This document shows positions 7,119-16,537 of a stretch of 64,000 nucleotides of DNA, piece after piece. Every line of letters starts with the position of its first letter. Position 1 is the first letter of the stretch. Origin of the DNA: Prevotella lacticifex (GTDB lineage: Bacteria > Bacteroidota > Bacteroidia > Bacteroidales > Bacteroidaceae); contig NZ_BPTV01000001.1 in assembly GCF_019973375.1 (NCBI RefSeq), positions 868,001 to 932,000 on the forward strand. The letters run 5' to 3'. A program made the position numbers and the translations under genes. The notes under the pieces are model-generated. The model was not told where the DNA came from, ran no database searches, and saw only the letters and a list, made by a program, of their open reading frames with translations.

Positions 7119-8501
7119 TTAAGCCGTTTTTCGTTTCTTACTTTTGAGGTCCAACATTCTCCTTACTTGCCAATTGTCAAGCAGAGTCATTTCTTTCCAA
7201 TCCTTTATATCAGCCATTCTCACGCATTCCATTTTCTCCTTGAAGTCAATCTTTCTTCTCTTTTTGCTGTCCGTAACTTTTCCGTACAGAGGCAAGGCCA
7301 GAACTATGGGCGTTATCCCACAGTGTTTGTTTTTCGGCTGTATGCTTTTATAAACGCCGAAAGTTGATTCTATGATATCCGACGTGATGTTGTGGCATTC
7401 GTCCTTTGATTTAAGAAGGGCGCACTCTTCATTTATGTAACGCCTTATGGCACGACCGACTCTTTTGCATCCTTCTGCTATTTCGTCCTTCCGCAACAGA
7501 TTGATCCAGATGTAATCCTTGCAGTACTTTGCAGAGGTATGCGAAAGACCTTCTTTCTTTACTTTCGTGAATACAACGTCAACTGTTTCCATTACATGGT
7601 AGAGCTCTGTAACTAGCTCCTTATAGTCAAGCACAAACGTATAGGCAGCCTTCTGGCTTTCGCCAAGATCGTCATAGACTTGGAGTATGGCCCAAGCCCA
7701 TTCCACCCACTTTGACATATTCATGAACCTCGATATGGTCCGTAACTTTGGCGGGAGCAGATATGCGTTAGCGGTAAGCTGATATGACAATCTCTTCTTG
7801 TTCATTATATCCATAAATTCCTTGAAATCAGTTCTTTCCTTGTATTCGTCCTCAAGAATAAGACCAATCGTGTGACTGATGTCTCGATGGCGCGGGACAT
7901 CAGCTAACTCTGCTCCCTTCCTGAGATTATGCCCGTTGTCGCTGACAATATATTTTGGAGTCTTTCCGATTTTGTCCTTCAGTTTTATTATCTCCCTTTC
8001 TACGTCTCCGGCTTTCCATGATGACGATACAGCCATTGCCAGCACCTCGACATCCCCATGCTTCAATGTCTTGCCCTCGTGCTGTGCTGGAGCTGCGAGA
8101 ATAACCAGCAACTTCTGACTTCCGACGGTGATACTCTCGTCTATAATGATAGAGTATTCCTTCCCTCTGAACTTATTACATGAGTCAAGATACTCTACGA
8201 TACCAGCCTTGAGCAGCCAATTCTCAATTGTCTGGTGTGATGGTATTACACCGAGGGCACCGCCGAGAAAGTCATTGAATAACTCCAATCCGTTGACGAT
8301 TGAACGAAATCCGCATCCCATGCGGATGTACATGCACACGGCCAAAGCTATCACTTCCGCCCAGAATGAGTGTCCTTTAACTGGCGTGAAAGCAAGTCGA
8401 ACAATTCCTCCGTCGTGTTCAGACTCAAACGACGTTTTTTTTTGAGCTCTGTATCCTTGGCCTTGCTCTCCTTCTTCAACTCCTTGTACTTGTCTTTCCA
8501 T
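7119..8501 (-). CDS. DDE-type transposase catalytic frame of the unclassified IS
   Basis: The protein-like part runs from about 8380 to 7119, from GHSFWAEVIALAVCMY to the Lys/Arg-rich end. Motifs are GCGFRSIV, PSHQTIENWL (helix-turn-helix-like), YSIIIDES (first Asp), YIVSDNGHNL (second Asp) and SDIIESTFGVYKS (Glu), the order of an RNase H-like DDE transposase. The upstream ~40 residues of this frame do not look like protein; the overlapping ORF1 does. A -1 shift near CAG TTA AAG G (about 8380) would join LLSRQLK to GHSFWAEV. Whether this shift is programmed or a mutation cannot be told from one copy. Confidence 0.7.
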   Translation of the reverse strand: MERQVQGVEEGEQGQGYRAQKKTSFESEHDGGIVRLAFTPVKGHSFWAEVIALAVCMYIRMGCGFRSIVNGLELFNDFLGGALGVIPSHQTIENWLLKAGIVEYLDSCNKFRGKEYSIIIDESITVGSQKLLVILAAPAQHEGKTLKHGDVEVLAMAVSSSWKAGDVEREIIKLKDKIGKTPKYIVSDNGHNLRKGAELADVPRHRDISHTIGLILEDEYKERTDFKEFMDIMNKKRLSYQLTANAYLLPPKLRTISRFMNMSKWVEWAWAILQVYDDLGESQKAAYTFVLDYKELVTELYHVMETVDVVFTKVKKEGLSHTSAKYCKDYIWINLLRKDEIAEGCKRVGRAIRRYINEECALLKSKDECHNITSDIIESTFGVYKSIQPKNKHCGITPIVLALPLYGKVTDSKKRRKIDFKEKMECVRMADIKDWKEMTLLDNWQVRRMLDLKSKKRKTA

Positions 8502-8635
8502 TTTTTACTACTCTTGTCTTTAGCCATAATTGAAGCTTCTAATTTTTTAATCTTAGCCGATGCTGCCTTTTCCTTCTCGTTCTTCTTAGCGAGTAATGCT
8601 TCCAGTCTCTTTATTTTTGCACTTTCTTTTGTCAT
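8351..8635 (-). CDS. Coiled-coil N-terminal frame (ORF1) of the unclassified IS transposase
   Basis: 94 residues, mainly a Lys/Glu/Ala coiled coil (heptad-like, residues about 3-65), then SLNTTEELFDLLSRQLK, which fits directly onto the GHSFWAEV start of the catalytic frame. Its own last residues (DTHSGRK) are probably the unshifted read-through. It ends inside the second frame, consistent with a transposase made by a -1 frameshift. Confidence 0.65.
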   Translation of the reverse strand: MTKESAKIKRLEALLAKKNEKEKAASAKIKKLEASIMAKDKSSKKWKDKYKELKKESKAKDTELKKKRRLSLNTTEELFDLLSRQLKDTHSGRK

Positions 8636-9243
8636 AATATTTTACTTTACATTGTTATATTTTCTATGTAAAGGTACTAATATTCAATGACTTATGCAAA
8701 TTATTAAAGTTAATATATACTATGAAATATGTTTATATAAGTTAAGAATAAATCCTTGTAAATCAAAAGCAATTATGAGTATAAAAACTGACTAAATTTT
8801 TGACAGCCTACCTCCCAATACACCTGCGCCGTTGGTGAAATTAGTATAACTTGGCAGCACGAAGGACATTCCATAGTTCCCTATTTTGTTGTTTTGACTT
8901 TCATTCAAACTCTTGAAGAATTTATAGAACTCTTGTGTCAGATGGTAAAGTTCTACTCTATATGCGCTTATGTACCCACTGGATCGTACATTTAAATGTA
9001 AAGTGTAGTCACAATCTTTGAGAAAAGAACTGTTATCAAAAATGTACAAGTTACCCCAATAAGTATTTGATTCATCAAATTGCAGGTCGCCCAACGTGTA
9101 ATTGTTCAGAACCGGTTCAGTGCTTGTTTTAATCTCCTCAACTTCGCTATGTTGATAAACCGTGTCGCGATCACCATCATATGTGTTTGCCAATCCAACT
9201 ACTCTGACTCCGAAATAATCAGTAATACCAGGAGTGTTTTTAA

Positions 9244-11198
9244 TCTGAATTTTCAATTAATTTGTAGCGATAATCTTCTAAGACTCGTTTTTCTTTGGCC
9301 TTCCTCTTTTTCTACCTACCTTTTTCGACTTGTATCCCGGTTCACACCCGGCTGGGATGTCAAGCCCAAAAGCCTTCGCAATCTCTACCTGCTTCCCGAC
9401 AAAAGGTGTTATCTTGGTGGTATGCCCCTGTCGCTCGATACATCTTATGTTCCTCATCTCGTCAAGCATGTCCAGTGAAGAGGCGAACATGCTGTGAAGG
9501 CCTGTCGTCTTCCAGATGTGTCTAATATATGATCCTATGACTAATCCGACGAACAAGATGAACAGCCTGCCGGTCTTACCGTCCTCGCTCCAATTTCTTT
9601 GTCTGTCAGAGCACATCTCCGTCTTCATCTGCTGGAAGTACTTTTCCTGCTCGTCTCTCAATTTGTAGTGAGCCAGAGCTTGCGGTGCCGTCAGATCCAG
9701 TCCGAGCGTTACAATGGCGACAAACCCTAACAGTCTGAGTGAGTCGTTGTGCTTCTTCTCGTTCTTCTCAAAAGATATGACGTGTCTTTTCTTGTCCAGT
9801 TTTACGTCAAACATGCAGAAGTCTTTCTTCAGGGTCTCGTCGTCTGGTGCTTCTTCCTTGCCTTCAAGCATCTTCTGAAGACAGCTTCTCTGCCCTTCGA
9901 CTTTCATGTCTATGTTGATTTGCCCCTCACTTCTCCACGAAGGATTGAAGAACAGGTTCAGGCGCATCTTGCTTGCTGCCTTTTCGGACTTGCCATTTCC
10001 ATGTACCTTGTAGTCAATGTCATACTGCTTGTAATACAGCTTGCTGTCAAGGTCTATCTCCATTCCGTCCGGACGGACATTGAAGTCTCCAAGGCTGTCT
10101 ATTTTGTCGCTGATAAACTTGTGGCCGGTCTTCATGCACATTATAGCGGGCTGGCCATGAAGGATGTTGTCCTCAAGGATTTGCACTGTCCCATAGCCCC
10201 TGTCCGTTATCATTACGTAATTCATAAAACCGGCACAGCGAAGGTCAGACTGGATGACACCCATTGTGCGTGAGTCAGGAATGTTACCGGGAAAAGACAT
10301 GTAATAGATGGGCATGTGGTTGCTGAGAGTATAGACTACAACTTCATTCGTCTGCGCCAGGGCAATGTTCTCCTTGTTGTGCCCCCAGCGTATGTCGGCC
10401 AGGCTGCTTCCGTAAGCAGACCTGCTTGTGGAGTCAACAGCACAGAGTTCCATCTTTCCAATTTTTTCCGAACGAAGACGTAGCAGGGCCTGGCGGTCTT
10501 TCTCGGTGATTGACTGCGTAAGACGGGTGATGTCTCCTGGCGACATTTCGCGTGCGGACGGAGTCTTGGTGTATCTCTGCCAGCGAGCGAGTCTGCTATA
10601 CTATAAGAATAGCTGGAAATATAGGGGAACATGACAAGTGTCATGATGTCATCCACTTTCTCCTTGTTTCCCTCTAACACCTTCTCCAGATCCTCGCGTA
10701 TCTTGGTCTTCTCCGCAACTCTTTCCATAAGCCACACGTCGCCATACAGACGGTTCGGCGCATCTCCATTGTGGGTAGGCCTCCCTGCTTTCCTCGTGCT
10801 TGGCAAAGAGTCCAGTTCACTCAAATCCCATCCCTGTGGGAATAACAATTGCTTTCGCTCGGCAGGAGGCATGCAAAGATATGCCTTACCTGGAATGAAC
10901 TTCAAGCTTTCGGTCACTGTGCCTAAATGAATGCTTTTGTTCATACGCTTACCTGTTGCCTTGTTCGTTACACGTGGGCGTAGTGTTGCATATCTATATC
11001 CGTTATTGATGTGAAGCGTCACCTTGTGAGCAGTCTCATCGCTTATAGGTCTTGCCATTATACTATATCATTGATTACCGCTACAAATGTAACAATAATA
11101 AGTGAAATGGCAAAACATAACAAACTAAATATTTACTGATTTATAGATAATTAGCTTTAGAGTGGGTATTATCGCTACAAATTAATCGAAAATTCAGA
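9244..11198 (-). mobile_element. IS1634/IS4-superfamily-like insertion sequence (1955 bp) in the DUF4249 gene
   Basis: The terminal inverted repeats start TCTGAATTTTC and continue into ATTAATTTGTAGCGATAAT (about 32 bp in all, one mismatch). The flanking direct repeat is TTTTTAA (9237-9243 and 11199-11205). It contains one transposase gene broken by a frameshift. Family placement is from the general look of the transposase and is tentative. Confidence 0.8.
9278..11058 (-). pseudogene. IS1634/IS4-like transposase, frameshifted
   Basis: Read as two frames: 11058 to about 10590 (N-terminal region with G-Y-R-Y-A-T-L-R and a beta-rich start) and about 10590 to 9278 (catalytic region with AVDSTSRSAYG, MITDRGYGT and a C-terminal Glu region EQEKYFQQMKTEM, then a basic KRGRPKK tail). 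The change of frame lies in YSIADSLAGRD. Restoring one more TCGC tetranucleotide in the CTCGCTCGCT run near 10585 gives DSLARWQRYTKTPSARE and one continuous protein. A 4-bp slippage deletion therefore probably inactivated this transposase after insertion. Confidence 0.75.
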
Positions 11199-11664
11199 TT
11201 TTTAACTTTCAGCACAATCTGGTCATACGGTTCGCCATAGCTGTATAAAGAATTCATGTGTAAGCTAAGACACAAGGCACTGTCAGGAATAACCGTCTCT
11301 GCATTTACTGGTGTGATATTTTCAGCTTCGGCATGGACTCCAACTTTATCCCCAATTCGCAGACCTTTAACAAAGTAGTATTCAAGTCGTTTCCTGCTTC
11401 CTGAACCCACTTCGCCATTAAAAGTAACTTTTTGTGCATGCCCATTGACATAGCTGCTTATTTTTACACTTTCAAGATTCTCAGATTCTCCAGTGACGGG
11501 TATTGAACATGAAACGTATATTCTTGTCGTGTCGCTTGTCGTTGGTAAACAATATACTACGAGACAGTTCTCTTTAGACAATTTATTTAGACTCATCTCG
11601 TCCTGACACCCAGACAAAATCAAGGTTGATATAAAAAGTAAGAAAATATATCTTCTCATTACAT

Positions 11665-14301
11665 TCAGAATTTTAGAGTATAACTAACCGACGGAATAAT
11701 CGGGATATATCCCCTGCTTTTTGCAGAAAATGTTCCATTATCATTCTCGCGAACCTTCACATACATAGTATTAAGATGGCAATAAGCATTATAGATGCTG
11801 ATATTCCATATACTTTCATTTCCCCGACTTGTTTTATGTTTGAAATCGACTCCTACATCAATTCTGTGATAAGCAGGCAAGGCCACATTGTTTGGCTTGC
11901 TGTAGAACTTTAGGATATCATTGTCATTGTTCAGCCCGCCAAAAGGAGGCGAGAATATATACCTGTCGGGCAGAGTTATTCTGTTGCCTGAATGAAAGGT
12001 CCACGCGGCATACATGGAAAAGCACGAAGAGAAAGTATAACGGCAGTCTACATTAATCTTATGCCTATTATCGAATTTGTCCCTATACCAGCCAGTTCCC
12101 AGTTCTTCGTAGTTGCGAAAAGTCCAAGATAGTGTATAAGCCAAATTGGTGATAACTTTCCCACTATGGTAACTACCGTCAAATTCCAGACCATAAGAGC
12201 GTCCCTTGCCATCAGCTACATCCTTATCCCAGCGAGAGGCCGGTGGTTGCATTCCCATCCAATGACGGTATTCCAGAAGATGACTTGACCTTTTGTAAAA
12301 GCCCTCTAATGTCAGAAGTAGTTCTTTCCGGGGGTGATAATATAAACCAGCTGCCAGTTGCCATGACCTTCCAGGTTGGAAATTCCTTGTAGTTGGCACC
12401 CAATAATCCGTCGGCATGTCCAATGACGTGGAAGCTATCCTATGAAGATATTGCGTAGTCATAGTAAAAGAGCCTTTCAACGAAAGATTATTTCTCAACT
12501 GAAATTTTGTTGAAAATCGTGGATCAAGACGATGATATATCTTGCCTCTGGTAGAAAAGGAAGTATAGCTTAATCCAATATCAGTACTCCAACATTCCGA
12601 TATGGAAAAATCATTTTCCACATAAAGACCTATTTCCTGTGAACGCTGAAAGTCATGGCTTTCCAGTTCGGAGGAATCGTTTTTTTCTTCACCATTGTTA
12701 TAATAGTAGGCTTGCTGCTTTGTCTGTGGCTTGAAGAAGTGGAATATATAACTTCCGCCGAACAAAATCTTTTGCATGTTGGTCGGGTGAAACTCAAAAT
12801 CTGCCTTTAAGCCTATATCATCAATACTTGAATGGTTGTGCTGGACGTTAAGGCATGTGCGTAATGGAGACTTATTGTCCGACAGATCATAATTGTCATC
12901 AAAGTATTCAGTTCCGGAATGGTTGTGGGTATAAACAGCTTCAATGGTTGAAAATAGTTTGCCAGTCAATTGCTCGTTCCGTCCTATAGCAACATTGGTA
13001 CTTCCCCATTTGAACTTATTCCTCTCGTTTTCAGAATTGCCGTCCCAATTGCCATCATCCTTTATCGTATAATGGTCAAGCCCGGAATAGAAACTGATAT
13101 ATGAGTTGCTCCTATCATTTAAATGATACGTGATTTTGGCATTCATATCATAAAACAGGTAGTTGAACGAATGGAAGTCATTCTCATGACTATGCCTTCT
13201 TGCGATTGAAAAATATGGTTTTAGAAATACATCCATCCAACTTCTGCGTAGGCTGAATACGAATGAAGTCTTATCCTTTATTATAGGTCCTTCAATAGAG
13301 AACCGTCCATCTAAAAGTCCCAAAGAAAACGTACCATGGATGTGACGCATGTCGCCATCCTTAGTCCGAATATCGGTAATAGATGACAACCGACCGTTGT
13401 ATTTTGCAGGGAAACCGCTCTTGTAAAATTCTACGTTCTTGATAATATCAGTATTGAATGACGAGAACAGACCTAAAGAGTGGTTCATCTGATAGAGAGG
13501 CGTACCATCGAGAAGGAAAAGGTTCTCATCGCTATTACCGCCATGTACAAACAAACCGGAGGCAAGTTCAATTCCAGAAGCTACTCCAGAAACACGTTGC
13601 AGAGTCTTGACAACATCAGGGCTGCTAAGCAGTGAGAATTCGGTATTGAAATCTTTTGCGGTAAAAGTCCTTTTTCCGGTTTGAGAAGCAAGCAAAGGAG
13701 AATTGAGGTCACCCGTTACGATAACTTCATCAATATATGCGCTATCTTCCTTCAAACCGATATTAATCAACTTGTTGCCTTGAACATTAATATCCCTCAA
13801 TACTTCCTTATAACCAAGACTGGAAAACCGGAGCCGATGGTGCCCTTCATCAAGGACAAGACTGAAAGCTCCGTTAGCATTGGAAAGTGTGCCTACCTTT
13901 GAGTCAACATCATATACGTTGACATTTATCAGTGGCTCTCTGTTATTGTCACGTATATACCCACTTATTGCATAACGCTTGGGGACTTTCTTTATAGGCT
14001 TAACAACAGGCTTCCTGTTGATTGGACTTTTGCCTATTCTACGCTTTTTCCTCATAAGTATAATGGTCGAGCCTTTCTGAGTCCACGCATAATCTGAATC
14101 ACGGAACAATAAGTCAAGAGCCTTGTAAAGTGGCATAGTTTCAAGACGTTTTCCGTTATATGGAACATTTAAGTTAAATCTTGAGTCATAGACAAAGAAA
14201 ACCTTGTTCTTTCTTTCTATCTTGTTCATTTCCTGACGAATAGTCTGACCATAAGACAGAGAGCAGAAGAACAGCCCAATCAATAATAATAAAGTCTTCA
14301 T
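11665..14301 (-). CDS. TonB-dependent outer-membrane receptor with STN signalling domain
   Basis: 878 residues: signal peptide (1-19), an STN (secretin/TonB short N-terminal) domain at about 20-75, a basic linker, a CarboxypepD_reg-like beta-sandwich at about 110-195, a plug at about 205-320 (PDVVKTLQRVSGV, LLDGTPLYQ) and a barrel ending in a terminal Phe. The STN domain marks it as a transducer type: on substrate binding it signals to FecR and the ECF sigma factor encoded upstream. It overlaps the FecR gene by 4 bp (ATGA) and is followed after 5 bp by the DUF4249 gene. The frame is intact. The substrate is unknown; the C10 protease and lipoprotein downstream hint at peptide- or haem-type nutrients but do not show it. 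Confidence 0.9.
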   Translation of the reverse strand: MKTLLLLIGLFFCSLSYGQTIRQEMNKIERKNKVFFVYDSRFNLNVPYNGKRLETMPLYKALDLLFRDSDYAWTQKGSTIILMRKKRRIGKSPINRKPVVKPIKKVPKRYAISGYIRDNNREPLINVNVYDVDSKVGTLSNANGAFSLVLDEGHHRLRFSSLGYKEVLRDINVQGNKLINIGLKEDSAYIDEVIVTGDLNSPLLASQTGKRTFTAKDFNTEFSLLSSPDVVKTLQRVSGVASGIELASGLFVHGGNSDENLFLLDGTPLYQMNHSLGLFSSFNTDIIKNVEFYKSGFPAKYNGRLSSITDIRTKDGDMRHIHGTFSLGLLDGRFSIEGPIIKDKTSFVFSLRRSWMDVFLKPYFSIARRHSHENDFHSFNYLFYDMNAKITYHLNDRSNSYISFYSGLDHYTIKDDGNWDGNSENERNKFKWGSTNVAIGRNEQLTGKLFSTIEAVYTHNHSGTEYFDDNYDLSDNKSPLRTCLNVQHNHSSIDDIGLKADFEFHPTNMQKILFGGSYIFHFFKPQTKQQAYYYNNGEEKNDSSELESHDFQRSQEIGLYVENDFSISECWSTDIGLSYTSFSTRGKIYHRLDPRFSTKFQLRNNLSLKGSFTMTTQYLHRIASTSLDMPTDYWVPTTRNFQPGRSWQLAAGLYYHPRKELLLTLEGFYKRSSHLLEYRHWMGMQPPASRWDKDVADGKGRSYGLEFDGSYHSGKVITNLAYTLSWTFRNYEELGTGWYRDKFDNRHKINVDCRYTFSSCFSMYAAWTFHSGNRITLPDRYIFSPPFGGLNNDNDILKFYSKPNNVALPAYHRIDVGVDFKHKTSRGNESIWNISIYNAYCHLNTMYVKVRENDNGTFSAKSRGYIPIIPSVSYTLKF

Positions 14302-15137
14302 TTTCTCTCGCCTCTCCTATAAATTGTAATATTAAGAGTAGTCTCCAATATGTCTATAACCTCGTCTATGTTGTCGGCCTTAAAAGTACCGGAAATAGAT
14401 CTCGTTGTATCACTTGCAGAGAGGTCGACTTGATAACATTTAGATACAGTTTGTAAGGCTTGTGATATTGGTGTGTTGTTAAACTTAAAGATGCCAGTTG
14501 CCCATGCAGTTTCGTTTATATCCCCATATGATACAATAGGGTGTTCAGTTCCTGCCTGAATAGTTCCTTTCATGCCCCTTGTAAGAATAACACCATCCTT
14601 GCTATCATGGATAAAAAATTTCACACTGCCTTCTGTAACCAAGACACTCGTTCTGCGTCCAAGGCATGTTGATACTTGAAATGAAGTACCTAAATCTTCA
14701 ACTGAGCCATAATGTGTGTTTACCGTGAACGGATGGTTCGGGTCGTGCTTGACCATGAAGTATGCCCGGCCTTCAAGGTTTAGTTCTCTCTGACTCCTGT
14801 AGTGCTCAATATTATATGTAACCTTAGAATGAGGAGCCAAAGTAAGTTCCGTACCGTCTGCAAGAGCCCAGGTTTGTGTGCTGTCAACGGTTGAGAACGA
14901 TGTAAGTTCAGTTTCATGCCCTTTATTCCATAATAATCCTATTCCAAGAATCAATAAGATACTGGCAGCGATACCAACAGCCTTATACAATCTTAAAGTT
15001 CTTTGCCTTGCATAGTTCCCGTAGTCGGATAATTGCTGGAATTTCTTAAAGGCCTTTTGCGTATCGAATGTATCCTCCTTATAATGCTTGACTACAAAGT
15101 CAAGAATATTTTCCCATAAATTCCCTTGTTCCTTCAT
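14298..15137 (-). CDS. FecR-family anti-sigma factor
   Basis: 279 residues: a cytoplasmic N-terminal part, one membrane segment at about 48-66 (AVGIAASILLILGIGLLW), the FecR domain (LADGTELTLAPHSKVTYN, HPFTVNTHYGSVEDLGTSF) and a C-terminal DUF4974-type domain (FNNTPISQALQTVSKCY). It would hold the ECF sigma factor at the inner membrane until the TonB receptor's STN domain signals across the periplasm. It is encoded between the sigma and the receptor in the standard order. Confidence 0.9.
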   Translation of the reverse strand: MKEQGNLWENILDFVVKHYKEDTFDTQKAFKKFQQLSDYGNYARQRTLRLYKAVGIAASILLILGIGLLWNKGHETELTSFSTVDSTQTWALADGTELTLAPHSKVTYNIEHYRSQRELNLEGRAYFMVKHDPNHPFTVNTHYGSVEDLGTSFQVSTCLGRRTSVLVTEGSVKFFIHDSKDGVILTRGMKGTIQAGTEHPIVSYGDINETAWATGIFKFNNTPISQALQTVSKCYQVDLSASDTTRSISGTFKADNIDEVIDILETTLNITIYRRGERK

Positions 15138-15188
15138 TCTCGTCGTTTTTATATAAGACTGAAAAATGGCGGAATACCCTTACATTAT

Positions 15189-15686
15189 TTAATAAAAAAA
15201 TGAAAGGACAAAATAATATATATCTTTTGCCTTGGTACGTAGTCTTTTATAGGCTTTAGTCACTTGTGCCTCCACAGTCTTTACAGAGACTCCCAGCTCT
15301 TCTGCTATTTCCAAATATGATTTGTCTTCCAGCTTACTCATTAGGAAAATTTTCTTGCATCGCTCAGGCAGTGAGTCTATCGCCGTCCATAGACGAGCTG
15401 CCAGTTCGGAATTATCCTCTACCTCTGTTTGTGTGATGTTTTCGGCACTATCGATATCCAGTTCCGATATAGAAGAATAGTTTCTTGCATCATAGCACGC
15501 ATTCCTGACAGATTTATAAAGGTAGTTTTTTATGTTGTCAATGTGTTTAACCTTTAATACATCCCACAATTTGACAAAGCAATCCAAGACGATGTCTTCA
15601 ACATTGTCTGTAGTACCGAGCATTGATGTCGCATACATGCAAAGTGGACGGTAATGCAGTTTGAAATTCTCTTCCAGAATATCCAT
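15189..15686 (-). CDS. ECF RNA polymerase sigma factor
   Basis: 165 residues from MDILEEN. Sigma-70 region 2 is seen in NVEDIVLDCFVKLWD and region 4 in LPERCKKIF...SYLEIAEELGVSVKTVEAQVTKAYKRL. Two upstream ATGs exist, but the promoter -7 box TACCTTTG ends at 15712, so a transcript would begin at or after the ATG at 15710; the start at 15686 leaves a short normal leader. It heads the FecR/TonB/DUF4249 unit and probably activates it, and perhaps its own promoter. Confidence 0.85.
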   Translation of the reverse strand: MDILEENFKLHYRPLCMYATSMLGTTDNVEDIVLDCFVKLWDVLKVKHIDNIKNYLYKSVRNACYDARNYSSISELDIDSAENITQTEVEDNSELAARLWTAIDSLPERCKKIFLMSKLEDKSYLEIAEELGVSVKTVEAQVTKAYKRLRTKAKDIYYFVLSFFY

Positions 15687-15711
15687 AGATATTTTAATGC
15701 CCTTTTTCATG

Positions 15712-15743
15712 CAAAGGTAGTTCAAATATGCGAATTGCACAAA
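15712..15743 (-). promoter_or_regulatory. Bacteroidota-type promoter of the ECF sigma operon
   Basis: On the minus strand TTTG (15740-15743), a 20-bp spacer, and TACCTTTG (15712-15719). Confidence 0.8.
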
Positions 15744-15864
15744 AAAACAAAGCTTTATTCTATATTCTTTATATTCTCCAAGTCATATCTTTCTTCTGTC
15801 ATTGACGCTATATCCATCAACAATCTTTTGCCTTTGGTTGGGGCATCAGAAATAACTCTTATTC

Positions 15865-16009
15865 GTGAAAAATACTGACAGCGTTATAATATCTACCGTT
15901 TGGCGTTCTAAAACGGGCCGTTTCGCACTCTGATTCGGGCCGTTTTGCGTCCTAAAACAGGCCGTTTTAGAACGCCAAATGGCATGTATTGTTATCCGCT
16001 TGATTATTA
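15865..16009 (+). repeat. 4x22-bp intergenic repeat element, copy A
   Basis: Four 22-bp units at 15896-15917, 15918-15939, 15940-15961 and 15962-15983, each near-palindromic (CCGTTT ... AAACGG type). A left flank (GTGAAAAATACTGACAGCG) and a right flank (ATGTATTGTTATCCGCTTGA) are shared with the copies at 27571, 40721 and 50812. Confidence 0.9.
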
Positions 16010-16438
16010 GTTGATTACAAGGATGATCCGATTTGTACTATTGAATGAATTATTCTTACATATTTTCGCTTGTATAATGGCTGATGACGGAGTCGGCTCA
16101 CGCATTCCGTTTTATGCCCGTTGCTAGGTTGGGAGTAAACAAAAAGTGCCGGAAACCACTTGGGGCCTTCTACACTTGTTAAGAAATTACGATATGTTCA
16201 TAATTGGTAAGAGAGGTCCATAACTCAAGGAAAATAGTCATAGGCAGGCTTAAGCTCCCGATGGAGCACCCCCTGACGGGGTTAAAGCCAGCCTATGACG
16301 AAAATTGCCTTGGCATAAAATTGCGCATAAGCGCATAAAATATTATGCCGCCCAACAGAACACAAGCAGCATATCAGACTTTCAAGACGCTATGGACTAT
16401 CTTTCGGCTGCAGGATTTTATGCCCAAGGGGCAATTTT
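16010..16438. other. Structured non-coding tract left of IS copy 2
   Basis: No gene is seen. At 16239-16297 the sequence can form a three-way junction: outer stem CATAGGC..GGCTT/AAGCC.GCCTATG, with inner hairpins GCTCC-CGAT-GGAGC and CCCC-CTGA-CGGGG. The part from 16291 (ATGACGAAAATTGC, then TAAAATTGC) reappears inverted just right of the IS at 18048-18090. The 8-bp target duplication GCAATTTT lies at 16431-16438. Confidence 0.6.
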
Positions 16439-16537
16439 GGCGCAGGGGGATTTTTCCGTGGATGTCCCTGCACTCGCCTAACTAAAATATAGTGAAACAG
16501 CGTTGCTGATGTCGGGAAACTATGTTACCTTTGCAGC

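Larger units (their letters stand above)
7104..8810 (-). mobile_element. Unclassified insertion sequence (1707 bp) in the DUF4249 gene
   Basis: Ends are inverted repeats beginning TAGGCTGTCAAAAATTTA. The flanks are a perfect 9-bp duplication, CCTCCCAAT (7095-7103 and 8811-8819). It carries two overlapping frames on the minus strand encoding a coiled-coil N-terminal part and a DDE-type catalytic part. I cannot place it in a named IS family with confidence. Confidence 0.85.
7055..11659 (-). pseudogene. DUF4249 outer-membrane lipoprotein, interrupted by two insertion sequences
   Basis: The N-terminal piece (11659 down to 11199) starts with a lipoprotein signal (lipobox LSGC). Removing the element at 9244-11198 with one copy of its 7-bp duplication rejoins IVLKVK to NTPGITDYFGVRV in frame. 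Removing the element at 7104-8810 with its 9-bp duplication rejoins GVLGG to YNVKSTIWIEKK and a TAA at 7055. The restored protein is about 305 residues and otherwise undamaged, so both insertions are probably recent. It begins five bases after the TonB receptor stop. DUF4249 proteins typically accompany such receptors and are thought to be their surface partners, so the uptake system is likely impaired. Confidence 0.85.

Noticed and set aside
15896..15983. CRISPR array in the 22-bp repeats
   Set aside because: Units are contiguous without spacers, vary inside, and there are no cas genes in the window.
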